Part shown: positions 26,286 through 36,149 of the stretch, one piece after another
Layout of the letters: each line of letters opens with the position of its first letter
Numbering within the stretch: the stretch's first letter is position 1
DNA from: Planctomycetota bacterium
Lineage (GTDB): Bacteria > Planctomycetota > Phycisphaerae > Phycisphaerales > SM1A02
Assembly (NCBI GenBank): GCA_027622195.1
Contig: JAQBZO010000006.1
Span: 40,208 to 104,207, forward strand
DNA: 64,000 nucleotides
Direction: 5' to 3'
Notes under the pieces: model-generated
What the model saw: only the letters and a program-made list of their open reading frames with translations
Databases searched by the model: none
Told to the model about the DNA's origin: nothing
Translations under genes and position numbers: made by a program

Positions 26286-29171
26286 GTGTCGAGTCAACCA
26301 TCCTCAAAATCCTCGCCCGCTGCCTCGCCCGCTGCCTCGCACCCCTCAGTGAATGGCTGGAATCCAGACCTCATCGAGTCGATGTACGCCCAGTGGAAGG
26401 CTGATCCATCGTCGGTAGAAGAGAGTTGGCGCACCTTCTTCACGGGATTCGATTTGGGCGTCGCGCGCCCCGTCTCGAAGACAGTCACCCCTGCCGCGAC
26501 GACCGTTCCCGAGCCAGCGATCGCGTCGACGGTTTCTGCAGGAGCCCAGTCTCGCGTCGATGAACTCATTCGGCGATACCGAGAGTTTGGCCATCGATGC
26601 GCCGACCTTGACCCACTCGGAGTGGCTCGTCCGTTCGTCTCGGCACTCGCCCTCGATTCGGTTGGACTGGATGACTCTCATCTGTCCGAGTCCTTTGACC
26701 CTGGCACTCTTCCACTCCCCGTTCCAACCACATTGGGAACGATTCTGGACTGGCTCGAGACCACCTACTGCAGACACATTGGCGTGGAGTTCATGCACAT
26801 TCGATCGATTGAGCAGCGCGAGTGGCTCATCCGTCGAATGGAATCGGTCCGCAACCGACCCGCCGTTCCCGCCGAACAGCGTCGGCGCATCTTTGAGCAG
26901 GTCGCCCGCGCAGACCGACTCGAAGCGTTTCTCGCCACCCGTTATGTCGGCAAGAAGCGATTCGGACTCGAGGGTGGCGAGAGCACCGTGCCGTCGATTG
27001 AGCGTGTCGTTGAACTTGCTTCAGCGTGCGGCACGCGAGAGATCGTCATGGCGATGGCTCATCGAGGCCGCGTCAACTTGCTCGCGAATGTGGTTGGGAA
27101 ACCGTACGAGCAGGTACTCACCGAGTTCGATGAGGCGTGTCCAGTCTCATTTGAAACAGGTGGAGGTGATGTCAAGTACCACCAGGGATACAGCGCAGTA
27201 CGAGAATTTGGCGATGGATCCAGTGTGCACATTCATCTGTGCCCGAATCCATCTCATCTCGAGTTCGTGAATGCGGTGGCACTCGGACGCACACGTGCTC
27301 TTCAAGACCGAGCAATCGAAGATCGGCACGATGCCGTGCTGACCGTGTTGGTGCATGGAGATGCTGCGTTCCCGGGACAGGGCTCGATCAGCGAATGTTT
27401 CAACATGATGCACTTGGCTGGATACGAGGTCGGTGGCGCGATTCATATTGTGATCAACAATCAAGTTGGATTCACAACAGATCCTGCCGAGAGTTGGGGC
27501 GGCGAGTATTGCACCGATGTGGCGCGGGGATTCGATGTGCCGGTGTTTCATGTCAACGGCGACGATCCAGAAGCATGCGTGTGGGTCACCGAACTTGCAT
27601 TCGACTTCCGCCGCGAGTTTGGAGTCGACACGGTCGTTGACATTTGGTGCTTCCGCAAGAATGGGCATAACGAAACGGATGAGCCGTCCTTTACTCAACC
27701 ACTCTTGTATCAGCGCGTCAAAGCGCAAACACCAGTGATGAACACCTACGCCGCGACATTGGTTCGCGAGGGGGTCCTCGAAGAAGGACAATCGCAAGCG
27801 TTCGGCGATCTCATTTTCCAAACACTCGATGCGGCGCAAGCACGCGCGAAATCAACTCCATACGAAGTCGGCAACCCTCCATTTCGTGGACAGTGGGTTG
27901 ACTATTCGAGTTCGTATTCCTCGACCACGATCGAGACCGGTGTGGCCGAATCGACGCTTGCGCGCATCAGCAAGGAGACTTCAGCGATGCCAGCATCATT
28001 TACGCCGCACCGCACGGTCGGTCGCGTGGTCACTGGACGCGCAGGATTCGGTCTCAACAAGACTGTCGACTGGTCGCAAGCAGAATTGCTCGCGTACGGA
28101 TCGCTCGCATTGGAAGGATTCTCGCTTCGACTCTCTGGACAAGACACAGAGCGCGGAACGTTTAGCCATCGACACGCCGTGATCGTGGATCAAACGACTG
28201 GACAGAAACACAACGTGTTCGAGACGCTCTGCGCATCTCCTGGCGCTGGAATCGTCAGCGTTTTGAACTCGCCGCTCACCGAGAATGCGTGCGTTGCCTT
28301 TGAACTTGGATACTCAACGTGCGAGCCGAAGACGCTCATCATTTGGGAGGCGCAGTTCGGCGATTTTGGTAATGGTGCTCAGGTAATAATCGACCAGTTC
28401 ATCGCTCCTGGGTTTACCAAGTGGAGACGCGCGACAGGACTCGTGCTCCTCCTGCCACATGGATACGAGGGACAAGGACCCGAACATTCGTCTGCAAGGC
28501 TCGAACGATTCCTCCAGCTCTATGCGGACCACAATCTCGTCGTGTGTCACCCGACGACGACATCGCAAATGTTTCACCTCTTGCGGCGACAGATGATGGC
28601 TCAGTGGAGGCGTCCACTGATTTGCTTGACTCCCAAGAGCATGCTGCGATTGCAAGCGGCGCAAAGTCTCGGATCCGCCTTCGTCTCAGGTCACTTCGAG
28701 ACTGTGCTGGATGATCCATCGGTCGTCGACCCGACATCGATCACCCGTCTGCACCTGTGCTCTGGAAAGTTTTATCACGAACTCGTCGAGACGCGCCAAT
28801 CCCGCGGCGCGAAAGATCATGCATTCGTGCGGATGGAGCAGATCGCGCCATTTCCTGCGGAAGAACTTCAAGCCATTCTGGCACGGTATCCGTCTGCCAC
28901 AGTGGACTGGGTACAGGAAGAGTCTCTCAACCTGGGCGCGGCGCAGTTTGTGCGCGACGAGGTCGAGGCTCTCACTGGACTTTCCATCCGCCGTATTGGA
29001 CGCGCGCCGAGCGCGTCTTCCGCTACTGGATCAAGCACATTGCACGCGAAGCAATCCGATGAATTGTTGGACCGAGTTTTCTCGACGAGTGTTGCCTCAT
29101 CGAACGACGAGGCATCCTCTCGCAAGCGGGTGGTTCAATTGAAGGGAACACGAGGACAGCCCCATGATTGA
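26286..29171 (+). CDS. sucA: 2-oxoglutarate dehydrogenase E1 component
   Basis: E1o decarboxylates 2-oxoglutarate using thiamine diphosphate in the TCA cycle. GTG 26286 is preferred because GGAG at 26274-26277 lies eight bases before it; a TTG at 26256 is possible but less likely. The 961-residue protein starts with a short PAASPAAS repeat, then the E1o N-terminal motif [35 protein letters not shown] sequence ([20 protein letters not shown]), [27 protein letters not shown] and RRNGHNE-type [17 protein letters not shown]. The C-terminal transketolase-like domain follows with [19 protein letters not shown] and [20 protein letters not shown]. It overlaps sucB by eight bases. Confidence 0.95.
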   Translation: MSSQPSSKSSPAASPAASHPSVNGWNPDLIESMYAQWKADPSSVEESWRTFFTGFDLGVARPVSKTVTPAATTVPEPAIASTVSAGAQSRVDELIRRYREFGHRCADLDPLGVARPFVSALALDSVGLDDSHLSESFDPGTLPLPVPTTLGTILDWLETTYCRHIGVEFMHIRSIEQREWLIRRMESVRNRPAVPAEQRRRIFEQVARADRLEAFLATRYVGKKRFGLEGGESTVPSIERVVELASACGTREIVMAMAHRGRVNLLANVVGKPYEQVLTEFDEACPVSFETGGGDVKYHQGYSAVREFGDGSSVHIHLCPNPSHLEFVNAVALGRTRALQDRAIEDRHDAVLTVLVHGDAAFPGQGSISECFNMMHLAGYEVGGAIHIVINNQVGFTTDPAESWGGEYCTDVARGFDVPVFHVNGDDPEACVWVTELAFDFRREFGVDTVVDIWCFRKNGHNETDEPSFTQPLLYQRVKAQTPVMNTYAATLVREGVLEEGQSQAFGDLIFQTLDAAQARAKSTPYEVGNPPFRGQWVDYSSSYSSTTIETGVAESTLARISKETSAMPASFTPHRTVGRVVTGRAGFGLNKTVDWSQAELLAYGSLALEGFSLRLSGQDTERGTFSHRHAVIVDQTTGQKHNVFETLCASPGAGIVSVLNSPLTENACVAFELGYSTCEPKTLIIWEAQFGDFGNGAQVIIDQFIAPGFTKWRRATGLVLLLPHGYEGQGPEHSSARLERFLQLYADHNLVVCHPTTTSQMFHLLRRQMMAQWRRPLICLTPKSMLRLQAAQSLGSAFVSGHFETVLDDPSVVDPTSITRLHLCSGKFYHELVETRQSRGAKDHAFVRMEQIAPFPAEELQAILARYPSATVDWVQEESLNLGAAQFVRDEVEALTGLSIRRIGRAPSASSATGSSTLHAKQSDELLDRVFSTSVASSNDEASSRKRVVQLKGTRGQPHD

Positions 29172-30339
29172 TATCGTAATCCCGAGCCCTGGTGAATCGA
29201 TTACCGAAGTGACACTTGGTGTGTGGAAGCGCACGGATGGAGAGTGGGTTGAGAAGGATGATGTCCTCACCGAGATTGAGTCTGACAAGGCCACGCTCGA
29301 ACTCATTGCGCCTGTGGCTGGAAAACTCAAGATCGAAGTGACCAGTGGCACTGAGGCGAAGGTTGGAACGCGCGTGGCGCGAATTGATCCCGATGCCGCC
29401 CGTCCGATCGGTGATGTCATTCCCGTCGCGAATGATGCAACAACGCAGCGCGCAACTCCGACAGCGCGCCGCATGGCAGAAGACAGGGGAGTCGACCTCA
29501 CTCGCGTGAAGGGAAGCGGACCTGCGGGACGAGTCATGAAGTCGGATGTTGAATCGGCCTCGGTCCCTCCGGTCGCAAAGCCTGCGGCGAAATCCACCCC
29601 TGCTCCTGCCCCCGCAGTATCAGCAACTGGACGCGGCGTGCGACGAGAGAAGATGCCCAAGATTCGCCAGCGCATTGCAGAGCGTCTTGTCCAAGCGCAG
29701 CACACAGCCGCGATGCTGACGACATTCAATGAATGCGACATGTCTGAGGTCGCGCGCCTTCGAACTGAACACAAGGTTGCCTTCGAGAAGGCGAATGGTG
29801 TTGGGCTCGGCTTCATGGGATTCTTTGTCAAGGCAGCAACGAGTGCGCTTGCCCGTTTCCCGCGCGTCAACGCCTTCATCGTGGGCGACGAAATCGAGTT
29901 TCACGACTTCTGCGACATTTCGGTCGCGGTGGGCACGCCACGAGGACTCGTCGTGCCCGTCTTGCGTGGAGCCGACAAGCTTTCGTTCGCGCAGATTGAA
30001 ACGACCATCAAGGACTTGGCAGTCCGCGCGCGTGACGGACAACTCAGCGTCGACGAAATGACCGGCGGCACATTCACGATTACGAATGGTGGCGTGTTCG
30101 GATCTCTCATGAGTACGCCGATCCTGAATCCACCGCAGTCAGCGATTCTTGGAATGCATGCGATCAAGAAGCGCGCTGTCGAGGATCCCAACGCACCAGG
30201 CCAAGTCGCGATCCGCCCCATGATGTACCTCGCACTTTCCTATGACCATCGGATCATTGATGGATCAGAGGCAGTCAGTTTCCTTGTGCACATCAAGGAA
30301 TGTATTGAGCGCCCTGAGAGACTTCTCTTTGGCGTGTGA
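29164..30339 (+). CDS. sucB: Dihydrolipoamide succinyltransferase (E2 of 2-oxoglutarate dehydrogenase)
   Basis: SucB transfers the succinyl group from E1-bound intermediate to CoA and forms the complex core. The 391 residues contain a lipoyl domain with the lipoate lysine Lys42 in [11 protein letters not shown], a peripheral-subunit-binding segment ([31 protein letters not shown]), a proline/alanine linker and the catalytic domain, ending with the active-site His362 and Asp366 in [12 protein letters not shown]. It immediately follows sucA with an eight-base overlap. No lpd (E3) gene is in the window. Confidence 0.95.
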   Translation: MIDIVIPSPGESITEVTLGVWKRTDGEWVEKDDVLTEIESDKATLELIAPVAGKLKIEVTSGTEAKVGTRVARIDPDAARPIGDVIPVANDATTQRATPTARRMAEDRGVDLTRVKGSGPAGRVMKSDVESASVPPVAKPAAKSTPAPAPAVSATGRGVRREKMPKIRQRIAERLVQAQHTAAMLTTFNECDMSEVARLRTEHKVAFEKANGVGLGFMGFFVKAATSALARFPRVNAFIVGDEIEFHDFCDISVAVGTPRGLVVPVLRGADKLSFAQIETTIKDLAVRARDGQLSVDEMTGGTFTITNGGVFGSLMSTPILNPPQSAILGMHAIKKRAVEDPNAPGQVAIRPMMYLALSYDHRIIDGSEAVSFLVHIKECIERPERLLFGV

Positions 30340-30353
30340 TTGGAACTCGCACC

Positions 30354-30935
30354 ATGAATTACATCGCACCACTCTTCGTGTCGGCCGCGCTTCTCTGTGT
30401 TGGTTGTGGTGATGGAAAGGATCCAGCTGCGCCACAATCAGCGCCGGCCGGCGGTGCTAGCGCAAGTGGAGGCACAAGTGGAGGCACATCGCCCGCTCCT
30501 CCCGCCGCCACCGGAGACAAGGGCGCGAGCATCAAGGCAGAGAGCCTTTACCCATTGATGGAGCGAATGTCTCAGTCATGCGGCACCATCACCGAGTACT
30601 CCCTCATGATGGCATCTGGAAAATCGCTCGATGACCAAGAGAGCGCCAAGTTCAACGCTGCTCGGCGCGATCAGGCTGCCGTGTTCACGGAGATATGCGA
30701 ATTCAAGCGGAAGTATCCGCGAGCGAAGCCTCGACTTCGCGAAGCATTCGATACCGTGAGTCGCGCGAATTACGAGAAGGCGATCGACGCGGCGAACAAA
30801 CTCGCCAAGGCCATTTCGTCCAAGAAGGCGGGTTCGGCAGCTAAAGATCCAGAACTCGATGATCCCAAGAACCAGAAGCGTCTCGTCTTCGAAATGATGG
30901 ATGCGACATCAACCTTCGGCACGATGCCCAAGTAG
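30354..30935 (+). CDS. Small lipoprotein of unknown function
   Basis: ATG 30354 gives 193 residues beginning MNYIAPLFVSAALLCVGCGD, a clear lipoprotein signal with lipobox CVGC; a GTG at 30336 in the same frame would place extra residues before the signal. A low-complexity spacer (SAPAGGASASGGTSGGTSPAPP) follows, then a helical domain rich in Lys, Ala and Glu. I recognise no family. It lies 14 bases after sucB and may be co-transcribed, but a link with the dehydrogenase is not evident. Confidence 0.75.
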   Translation: MNYIAPLFVSAALLCVGCGDGKDPAAPQSAPAGGASASGGTSGGTSPAPPAATGDKGASIKAESLYPLMERMSQSCGTITEYSLMMASGKSLDDQESAKFNAARRDQAAVFTEICEFKRKYPRAKPRLREAFDTVSRANYEKAIDAANKLAKAISSKKAGSAAKDPELDDPKNQKRLVFEMMDATSTFGTMPK

Positions 30936-30956
30936 TCCGTCCGTCCATTCGTTCTC

Positions 30957-32768
30957 TTAGTCAACGATCGCGTCGCTGGGTTCGCTCGCCTTGCGCCTGT
31001 CTGACTTGTCAGCTGGAACGCCGAGGTATTGCAGCGCATCATCGAGCACATCGCGCGCCACTGGACCAGCGATGCTGCCGCCGAAGTGGCCCTTCTTCTT
31101 GTCGGGATCATCAATCACACAGAGCACCACGAGTCTCGGATGATCGAGGGGCGCTCCAGCAATGAAGCTCGAGACATATCGGTCTTCGAAGTAACCGTGC
31201 CCCTGCCCTGCTGGTTTCGGCAACTGCGCGGTTCCAGATTTTCCGAACAACTGATATCGCTCGGACTGAGCCTTGTGACCTGTTCCTTCCGTCATCACGC
31301 CCGCCATCGCCTTGCGTGTTGCCTGTGCGACATCCGCGCTGATGACTTGCCGCTGGGAGTGCTTCGCCGTTGCCGTTTCGTCTTCTCGCAGCACAAGTCT
31401 CAATGGCACGAGCTGGCCGTCATTACAAAACACGCCGAACGCTTGAACCATCTGCAGCGGAGTGACAGCAATTTCGTGACCCATCGCCACCGAGGTCTGC
31501 GTGTAATTGGTCCACGCCGCTGGAGCGGTCACGAGCCCCGCCGTTTCTCCTGGAACATCACACTCGACTCGTGTTCCAAAACCAAAAGTTTGCAACATGG
31601 ACTGCATCTCAGTGTGCGGCATGCGCTCAGACACAATGGCCATGCCACTGTTGAGACTCTTGACGAGCACATTGTTCCACGACATCGGTCCGTAGTACTT
31701 CACGTCGCGAATCGAGCGCCCGAACGAAGTGCGGTACGGCCCATTCTTCGGAGTTTGAATCATCTCAGTCGGCTTGGCGTATCCGTGCTCAGTGCCCCAC
31801 GCCCACACAAATGGTTTGAATGTTGATCCAGGTTCATAGGGATCGGTCGCGCAGCGATTGCGTCCGAGCGCGGCGTCCGTCTCGCGCAATTCATCACGAG
31901 TCACTTCATTCCAACCGCGGCGGGCGCGCAGGATGTCGCTCATCGCCAGAATGTCACCCGTATGAGGGTCGACCACCACGATTCGACCTCCACCCGCATT
32001 GGTCGACACGACCGTCTCGCGAAGTGCTTCTTCAGCAATCTCTTGGATGTTGAGATCAATCGTGAGTCGGATATCGCCGCCATCCACTGGAGGTTGATAG
32101 TCACCAGTATCCACCTGCACAGGCGTGCGATGCACATCACGAAGAAACTTCATCTGCCCATTGGTAGGAGCGAGCGACTTGTTGCAAAGCAATTCAATGC
32201 CGCTCAATCCCGTCTGATCGGAACCCGTCTTTCCAACAATGCGCGCCGTGGAATCGCCACTTGGACGATGACGCACCAACTTCATCTGCTTTCCCACACC
32301 AGGAATGTCGAGTTCACGAACTGCTTCGAGCTGAGACTCGTCCATCAATGGGCACAAGACAAGGAATCGGCGATCCGCATTGTCGCGCAACTTTTTCGCG
32401 ATGTCGGCAGCGGGGACGCGAAGTGCGGCGGCGAGAAGTTCTGCCGCACGGCCGAGTGGATCTGCGACTGCGCTAGTCGTCGCGGAACCTGCGGGATCGT
32501 CCCACGCGCGTTCGCGAATGAGTTGTGGATCGACGAAGAGTGCCCATCCAAAGGTGCTCGCTGCGAGGATGCGTCCTGAACGGTCAAGGATCCGTCCGCG
32601 AAGACCATGCTCAATCGAAACGGAGGCGTGCGAACCGACTGTCTCCAACAGTCGCTCGCTCGGCATCAACTTGAGTTGTGCAACGCGACCCACGACGAGA
32701 ACAAAGGCCGCGCACGCTCCGATGGCGATCCAGCGTGCTGAACGGACTTCGCGCATGGTGTTCGTCAT
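30957..32768 (-). CDS. ftsI: Division-specific peptidoglycan transpeptidase FtsI (class B PBP)
   Basis: FtsI cross-links septal peptidoglycan. ATG 32768 overlaps the ftsL-like stop by four bases (ATGA); GGGGAGG lies directly before it and ~12 bases before a second in-frame ATG at 32756, which is a plausible alternative. The 603-residue protein has one N-terminal membrane segment (WIAIGACAAFVLVVGRVAQL), the dimerisation domain opening RGRILDRSGRILA, and a transpeptidase domain with S315-x-x-K318 (EPGSTFKPF), S371-x-N373 (KSLNSGM) and K510-S-G-T (FGKSGTAQLPKP). No PASTA domain follows. All active-site motifs are intact. Confidence 0.95.
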   Translation of the reverse strand: MTNTMREVRSARWIAIGACAAFVLVVGRVAQLKLMPSERLLETVGSHASVSIEHGLRGRILDRSGRILAASTFGWALFVDPQLIRERAWDDPAGSATTSAVADPLGRAAELLAAALRVPAADIAKKLRDNADRRFLVLCPLMDESQLEAVRELDIPGVGKQMKLVRHRPSGDSTARIVGKTGSDQTGLSGIELLCNKSLAPTNGQMKFLRDVHRTPVQVDTGDYQPPVDGGDIRLTIDLNIQEIAEEALRETVVSTNAGGGRIVVVDPHTGDILAMSDILRARRGWNEVTRDELRETDAALGRNRCATDPYEPGSTFKPFVWAWGTEHGYAKPTEMIQTPKNGPYRTSFGRSIRDVKYYGPMSWNNVLVKSLNSGMAIVSERMPHTEMQSMLQTFGFGTRVECDVPGETAGLVTAPAAWTNYTQTSVAMGHEIAVTPLQMVQAFGVFCNDGQLVPLRLVLREDETATAKHSQRQVISADVAQATRKAMAGVMTEGTGHKAQSERYQLFGKSGTAQLPKPAGQGHGYFEDRYVSSFIAGAPLDHPRLVVLCVIDDPDKKKGHFGGSIAGPVARDVLDDALQYLGVPADKSDRRKASEPSDAIVD

Positions 32769-33085
32769 CCTCCCCACACTTCTTTCGGCGCGGGGGTGCC
32801 CTCGACTGCTCTTGCACGAGTTGCTGATGGGCGCAAATCCCGAGGCATGACTGGGACAGAGACAAATTCACCAGGCATTCGCTCGACACGGTCGCGCAAC
32901 TGCGACGGTGCAACGGCTTGATTGAGTCGCAACTCGAGTTGCGCCATGGATCTCTCTTGTTCTCGGATTCTCCAATGGGCGCGTGCAGCCTCACGAGAAA
33001 TCTCTGCTTCTCTCTGACGAAGCGCGAGCAGCGCCATCGCGATGGCGGCAAGTCCGACGACAAGTACGACGAGTTTGCGAACCAC
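32765..33085 (-). CDS. ftsL: FtsL-like divisome protein
   Basis: The 106-residue product has a short cytoplasmic start, one membrane segment (LVVLVVGLAAIAMALLAL) and a following coiled coil (REAEISREAARAHWRIREQE), then a proline-rich tail. Size, topology and position directly upstream of ftsI and downstream of rsmH match FtsL. FtsL sequences are too poorly conserved for a motif-based call, so the name rests on architecture and context. The tail VEGTPAPKEVWGG is not typical of enteric FtsL. Confidence 0.75.
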   Translation of the reverse strand: MVRKLVVLVVGLAAIAMALLALRQREAEISREAARAHWRIREQERSMAQLELRLNQAVAPSQLRDRVERMPGEFVSVPVMPRDLRPSATRARAVEGTPAPKEVWGG

Positions 33086-33088
33086 GGC

Positions 33089-33829
33089 TTAGCCGATGTT
33101 GGGGATCTTGATGACCATGCCGGGCTTCAACCTGTTTGCGTCGATGCCAGGATTCGCTTCCATGAGCGCCTTCGTGTGCTTCGCTGATCCAAGTTGAGTC
33201 TGCGCGATGCGACCAGGAATATCTCCAGGTTGCACCGTGTATGAGCGCACTCCCGTCGTCGTCGTCACCGTTGTTGGTGCAGTGGGCATCATCGGCGCAT
33301 TAGACGCAACCTGTTGTTCGCCGCGCAACACCGACGCGCTTGGAATGCGAATGGTCAAACCAGTACGAATACGCTTTGGATCCTTGATGATCGACTTGTT
33401 GTAGTCGAGCAACTTGTGAAGCAACTTCGAGTCGCCATATTCTCGGCGACAGATCGCTGCAATCGTCTCGCCCTGTTGAATGCTGTAGAGACGGTCCGAC
33501 GACATCGGTGTTGGATTTCCAGCGGTCATTCCCGTTGGATCAATTGGGAATTGCGTCGTGATGCCCGTCGGTGTTCCATTCATGACGGTGATACCCGGAG
33601 TCACTGCACTTGGACTTCTCGGAAGCGTCGCCACTGTCGTCACCACAGCAGCAATCGGCTCGATGGTGCTTGGTTCGGTGGTTGGTCTTGTGATGCGACT
33701 TTCATTGGCATCGGCAAGATTGGCCGCATCACCGCGCTGGCGTGCGGACAAGTGGTCCGAGACAAGAATGCCCGAAAAGAGAAGCAAACCGAATCCGAGT
33801 ACAAGTGCTAGTTTTGATTCGCGTGTCAT
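33089..33829 (-). CDS. Membrane-anchored protein with two LysM domains
   Basis: ATG 33829, preceded by AGGA at suitable distance, gives 246 residues; the frame is open further upstream only over the rsmH gene. A single N-terminal membrane segment (LALVLGFGLLLFSGILVSD) is followed by a threonine/proline-rich linker and two LysM repeats: LYSIQQGETIAAICRREYGD...RTGLTIRIPSA and YTVQPGDIPGRIAQTQLGS...LKPGMVIKIPNIG. LysM binds N-acetylglucosamine polymers such as peptidoglycan. The place between rsmH and ftsL is normally empty in division clusters, suggesting a role in septal wall binding, by inference. Confidence 0.88.
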   Translation of the reverse strand: MTRESKLALVLGFGLLLFSGILVSDHLSARQRGDAANLADANESRITRPTTEPSTIEPIAAVVTTVATLPRSPSAVTPGITVMNGTPTGITTQFPIDPTGMTAGNPTPMSSDRLYSIQQGETIAAICRREYGDSKLLHKLLDYNKSIIKDPKRIRTGLTIRIPSASVLRGEQQVASNAPMMPTAPTTVTTTTGVRSYTVQPGDIPGRIAQTQLGSAKHTKALMEANPGIDANRLKPGMVIKIPNIG

Positions 33830-33882
33830 GGCTCGTCCTGACCTTTCACTATCCGATACGACGTGCGATTCCATGCTCGTCG

Positions 33883-34821
33883 TCACACCAATCTCAACGC
33901 TCGGAACTTCGCCGAGCGTGCACGGGGATTGTGACGAACTTCCGTGTCGTCTGCAACCTCGGGCTTCCGAGTCAGCGTCTCTGCAACGCCCTGCTCCACC
34001 AACTTGACGCACCATCGCTTCACGAGTCGGTCCTCCAAACTGTGGAAGGAGACGATTCCGATCCGCGCGCCGCGCCTCAACCAACCGCTCTCCTTTGAGT
34101 GTGCGCGTTGGGCTGCCTCGTCGAGTTGATCGAGGAGACGGGTCAACGCACCCAACTCGTCGTTCACGGCGATTCGCAGCGCCATGAAGGTCCGGGTCGC
34201 GGGGTGCATTCGGCTTTGTCCTGCCCTTGGCCCGTAAGCCTCGCGCACAACAGACGCTAATTGCACCGTGGTCAGGATCGGATTTTTTTGCCTCTCTTGT
34301 GCAATCTTTCGGGCAATACGTCGAGCGAATGGATCTTCTCCGAGTTGGAAGATGAGATCGGCGAGTCGGTCCTCGGGAAGTGCCGCAACAAGATCTGCCG
34401 CGGTGGCTCCATTCACCGTCGAAAGTCTCATGTCCAGCGGGCCATCCTCTCGAAAACTGAACCCACGGGTTGGATTAAGCACCTGATTCGTGCTGAAACC
34501 GAGATCCGCCAGAAAAACATCCGCCGAAATGGCTTGCCGACCGAGCCAAATCGGGAGTTCGGTGAAGTTCCCCTGCCATGGAGTCACGGTCACTCCAGAA
34601 GAGATCGCCTCAACCCGCTTCACCGCATGGGTGAGATTCTCAGAATCAAGGTCACCGAGGATCAACCGACCATGGCCGTTCAGAGCCCGTGCGAAAAGTT
34701 CGGCGTGACCTCCTCGACCAGCAGTCGCGTCGACCACGGTGTCGCCGGACACAGGTGCAAGGAGTCGAAGAATGGGTCCGACGAGGACTGGATCATGTCC
34801 ATGCGGAACTTGGTCGCTCAT
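33883..34821 (-). CDS. rsmH: 16S rRNA (cytosine(1402)-N4)-methyltransferase RsmH
   Basis: RsmH methylates C1402 in the decoding centre of 16S rRNA and is a standard member of the division and cell wall cluster. The 312-residue protein starts MSDQVPHGHDPVLVGPILRL and contains VDATAGRGGHAELFA, FLADLGFSTNQVLNPTRGFSF with DMRL, and the C-terminal RIGIVSFHSLEDRLVKRW and ...NPRARSAKFRALR. Its ATG overlaps the stop of the WecA-like gene by four bases. Length is normal. Confidence 0.96.
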   Translation of the reverse strand: MSDQVPHGHDPVLVGPILRLLAPVSGDTVVDATAGRGGHAELFARALNGHGRLILGDLDSENLTHAVKRVEAISSGVTVTPWQGNFTELPIWLGRQAISADVFLADLGFSTNQVLNPTRGFSFREDGPLDMRLSTVNGATAADLVAALPEDRLADLIFQLGEDPFARRIARKIAQERQKNPILTTVQLASVVREAYGPRAGQSRMHPATRTFMALRIAVNDELGALTRLLDQLDEAAQRAHSKESGWLRRGARIGIVSFHSLEDRLVKRWCVKLVEQGVAETLTRKPEVADDTEVRHNPRARSAKFRALRLV

Positions 34822-36146
34822 GGCTGTGGATCGGATGGAGCATCAGCGTGAGCATCCTTCGCCACCGCCCACTGTGCTCGCCTTGAATTCTTCACCGTCA
34901 TCACGATGGCGTAGCAAAACACAATGCCAAACACGAGGTAGACGACGAGGATGCGCGTGTACCCATATAAGTAGAGGATCGCGAGTCCCGTTCCGAGCAT
35001 CGTGAAGAATGCGGTCAGTCCCCACATGGCAAAGACGGCTGGTTTCACCGACCCAAATGACCGTTTGAGCATGTGGTGGATGTGATTGGCGTCGGGCGAT
35101 GACATGGGAAGTCCAGCCATTTTCCGTCGCACGATCGCCGCGACGGTATCGAGGATGGGAAGTCCAAAGATGATCAACCCCGCCACAACAATGCCACCAT
35201 GTCCTGCCTGCCCCGACTGGGCGAAGAGCAGGATGTTCACGACGCACATGTAACCAATGGTGAGACTTCCAGCGTCGCCCAAGAAAATGACAGCGGGATT
35301 GAAGTTCCATGGAAGAAATCCAAGCGTTGCTCCGAGGAGCGCCAACGGGACGACCACCCGAGCCATCGTCAAACTGCCATCGTCGGTGCTGCCCGAGACG
35401 GTTGAAACCATGACGAGTCCCACGGCAGCGAATCCAATCGCCATGATGGCCGCGCTTCCCGACAAGAGTCCGTCGAGTCCATCAATCAAGTTCGCTGCAT
35501 TGCATCCGCCCAAGACGAGGACTGCGACCAATCCTGTTCCTGCGAAGGCGTAGAAGGTGCCGAAAGTCAGTTGTCCGGTCGCCGCATCAACATAATGGGG
35601 ATACGAATCGCGAATCCATTCCCACGCCTGAATGTCGATGACCTGAGATCCGGGACCGAACACTGGTTCGAGAAAGGTTGCCCCGAGTGGTGTCCCAATG
35701 TCGGTCATCGAGAGCAGAGCCGCCGCGAACAATTGCCCTGTGATCTTGAGATGCGCCTCGAGGTTCCATACATCGTCGGCGAGTCCGGTGACAAAGATTG
35801 CAACGAGCCCGGCGACGATCGTCCACGGTAATGGATCCGGCAAGTCTGGACGAAACCAAGCGACCACATTCGCGCAGAGAAACCCTCCGATGATTCCGGC
35901 AAAGACACCGAGGCCACCAAGGTAGGCGATAGGGAAGGAGTGAAACTTTCGAACATCATCGGGGCGGTCAATCACTCCGTAGTGGATCGCGATCCGCCGT
36001 GCGATCGGCGTGGCGATGAGGGCGACCAGAAATGCACAAGCCACAACGGGTGCACACGCGTTGAGTAAATCGAATGCCGACACATCCGCAACACTCGATG
36101 CGGATTCGGTCGAACGCGTGACGGCTTCAGAGAGCTGCAGATTCAT
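34818..36146 (-). CDS. WecA/TagO-type polyprenyl-phosphate HexNAc-1-phosphate transferase
   Basis: This integral membrane enzyme (442 residues, about 11 hydrophobic segments) links a sugar-1-phosphate to undecaprenyl phosphate, the first step of lipid-linked glycan assembly. Motifs separate it from MraY: NAANLIDGLDGL, FLGDAGSLTIGY and the HIHHML motif, where MraY has a longer HHHxE. DDVWNLE and KFHSFPIAYLGGLG are also characteristic. Placement between the Wzz-like gene and rsmH ties exopolysaccharide assembly to the division genes. A C-terminal cytoplasmic tail is alanine/aspartate rich. Confidence 0.9.
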   Translation of the reverse strand: MNLQLSEAVTRSTESASSVADVSAFDLLNACAPVVACAFLVALIATPIARRIAIHYGVIDRPDDVRKFHSFPIAYLGGLGVFAGIIGGFLCANVVAWFRPDLPDPLPWTIVAGLVAIFVTGLADDVWNLEAHLKITGQLFAAALLSMTDIGTPLGATFLEPVFGPGSQVIDIQAWEWIRDSYPHYVDAATGQLTFGTFYAFAGTGLVAVLVLGGCNAANLIDGLDGLLSGSAAIMAIGFAAVGLVMVSTVSGSTDDGSLTMARVVVPLALLGATLGFLPWNFNPAVIFLGDAGSLTIGYMCVVNILLFAQSGQAGHGGIVVAGLIIFGLPILDTVAAIVRRKMAGLPMSSPDANHIHHMLKRSFGSVKPAVFAMWGLTAFFTMLGTGLAILYLYGYTRILVVYLVFGIVFCYAIVMTVKNSRRAQWAVAKDAHADAPSDPQP

Positions 36147-36149
36147 AGG

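Noticed and set aside
26300..26345. Short direct repeat at the start of sucA as a regulatory element
   Set aside because: It lies within the coding region and simply encodes a PAASPAAS linker.
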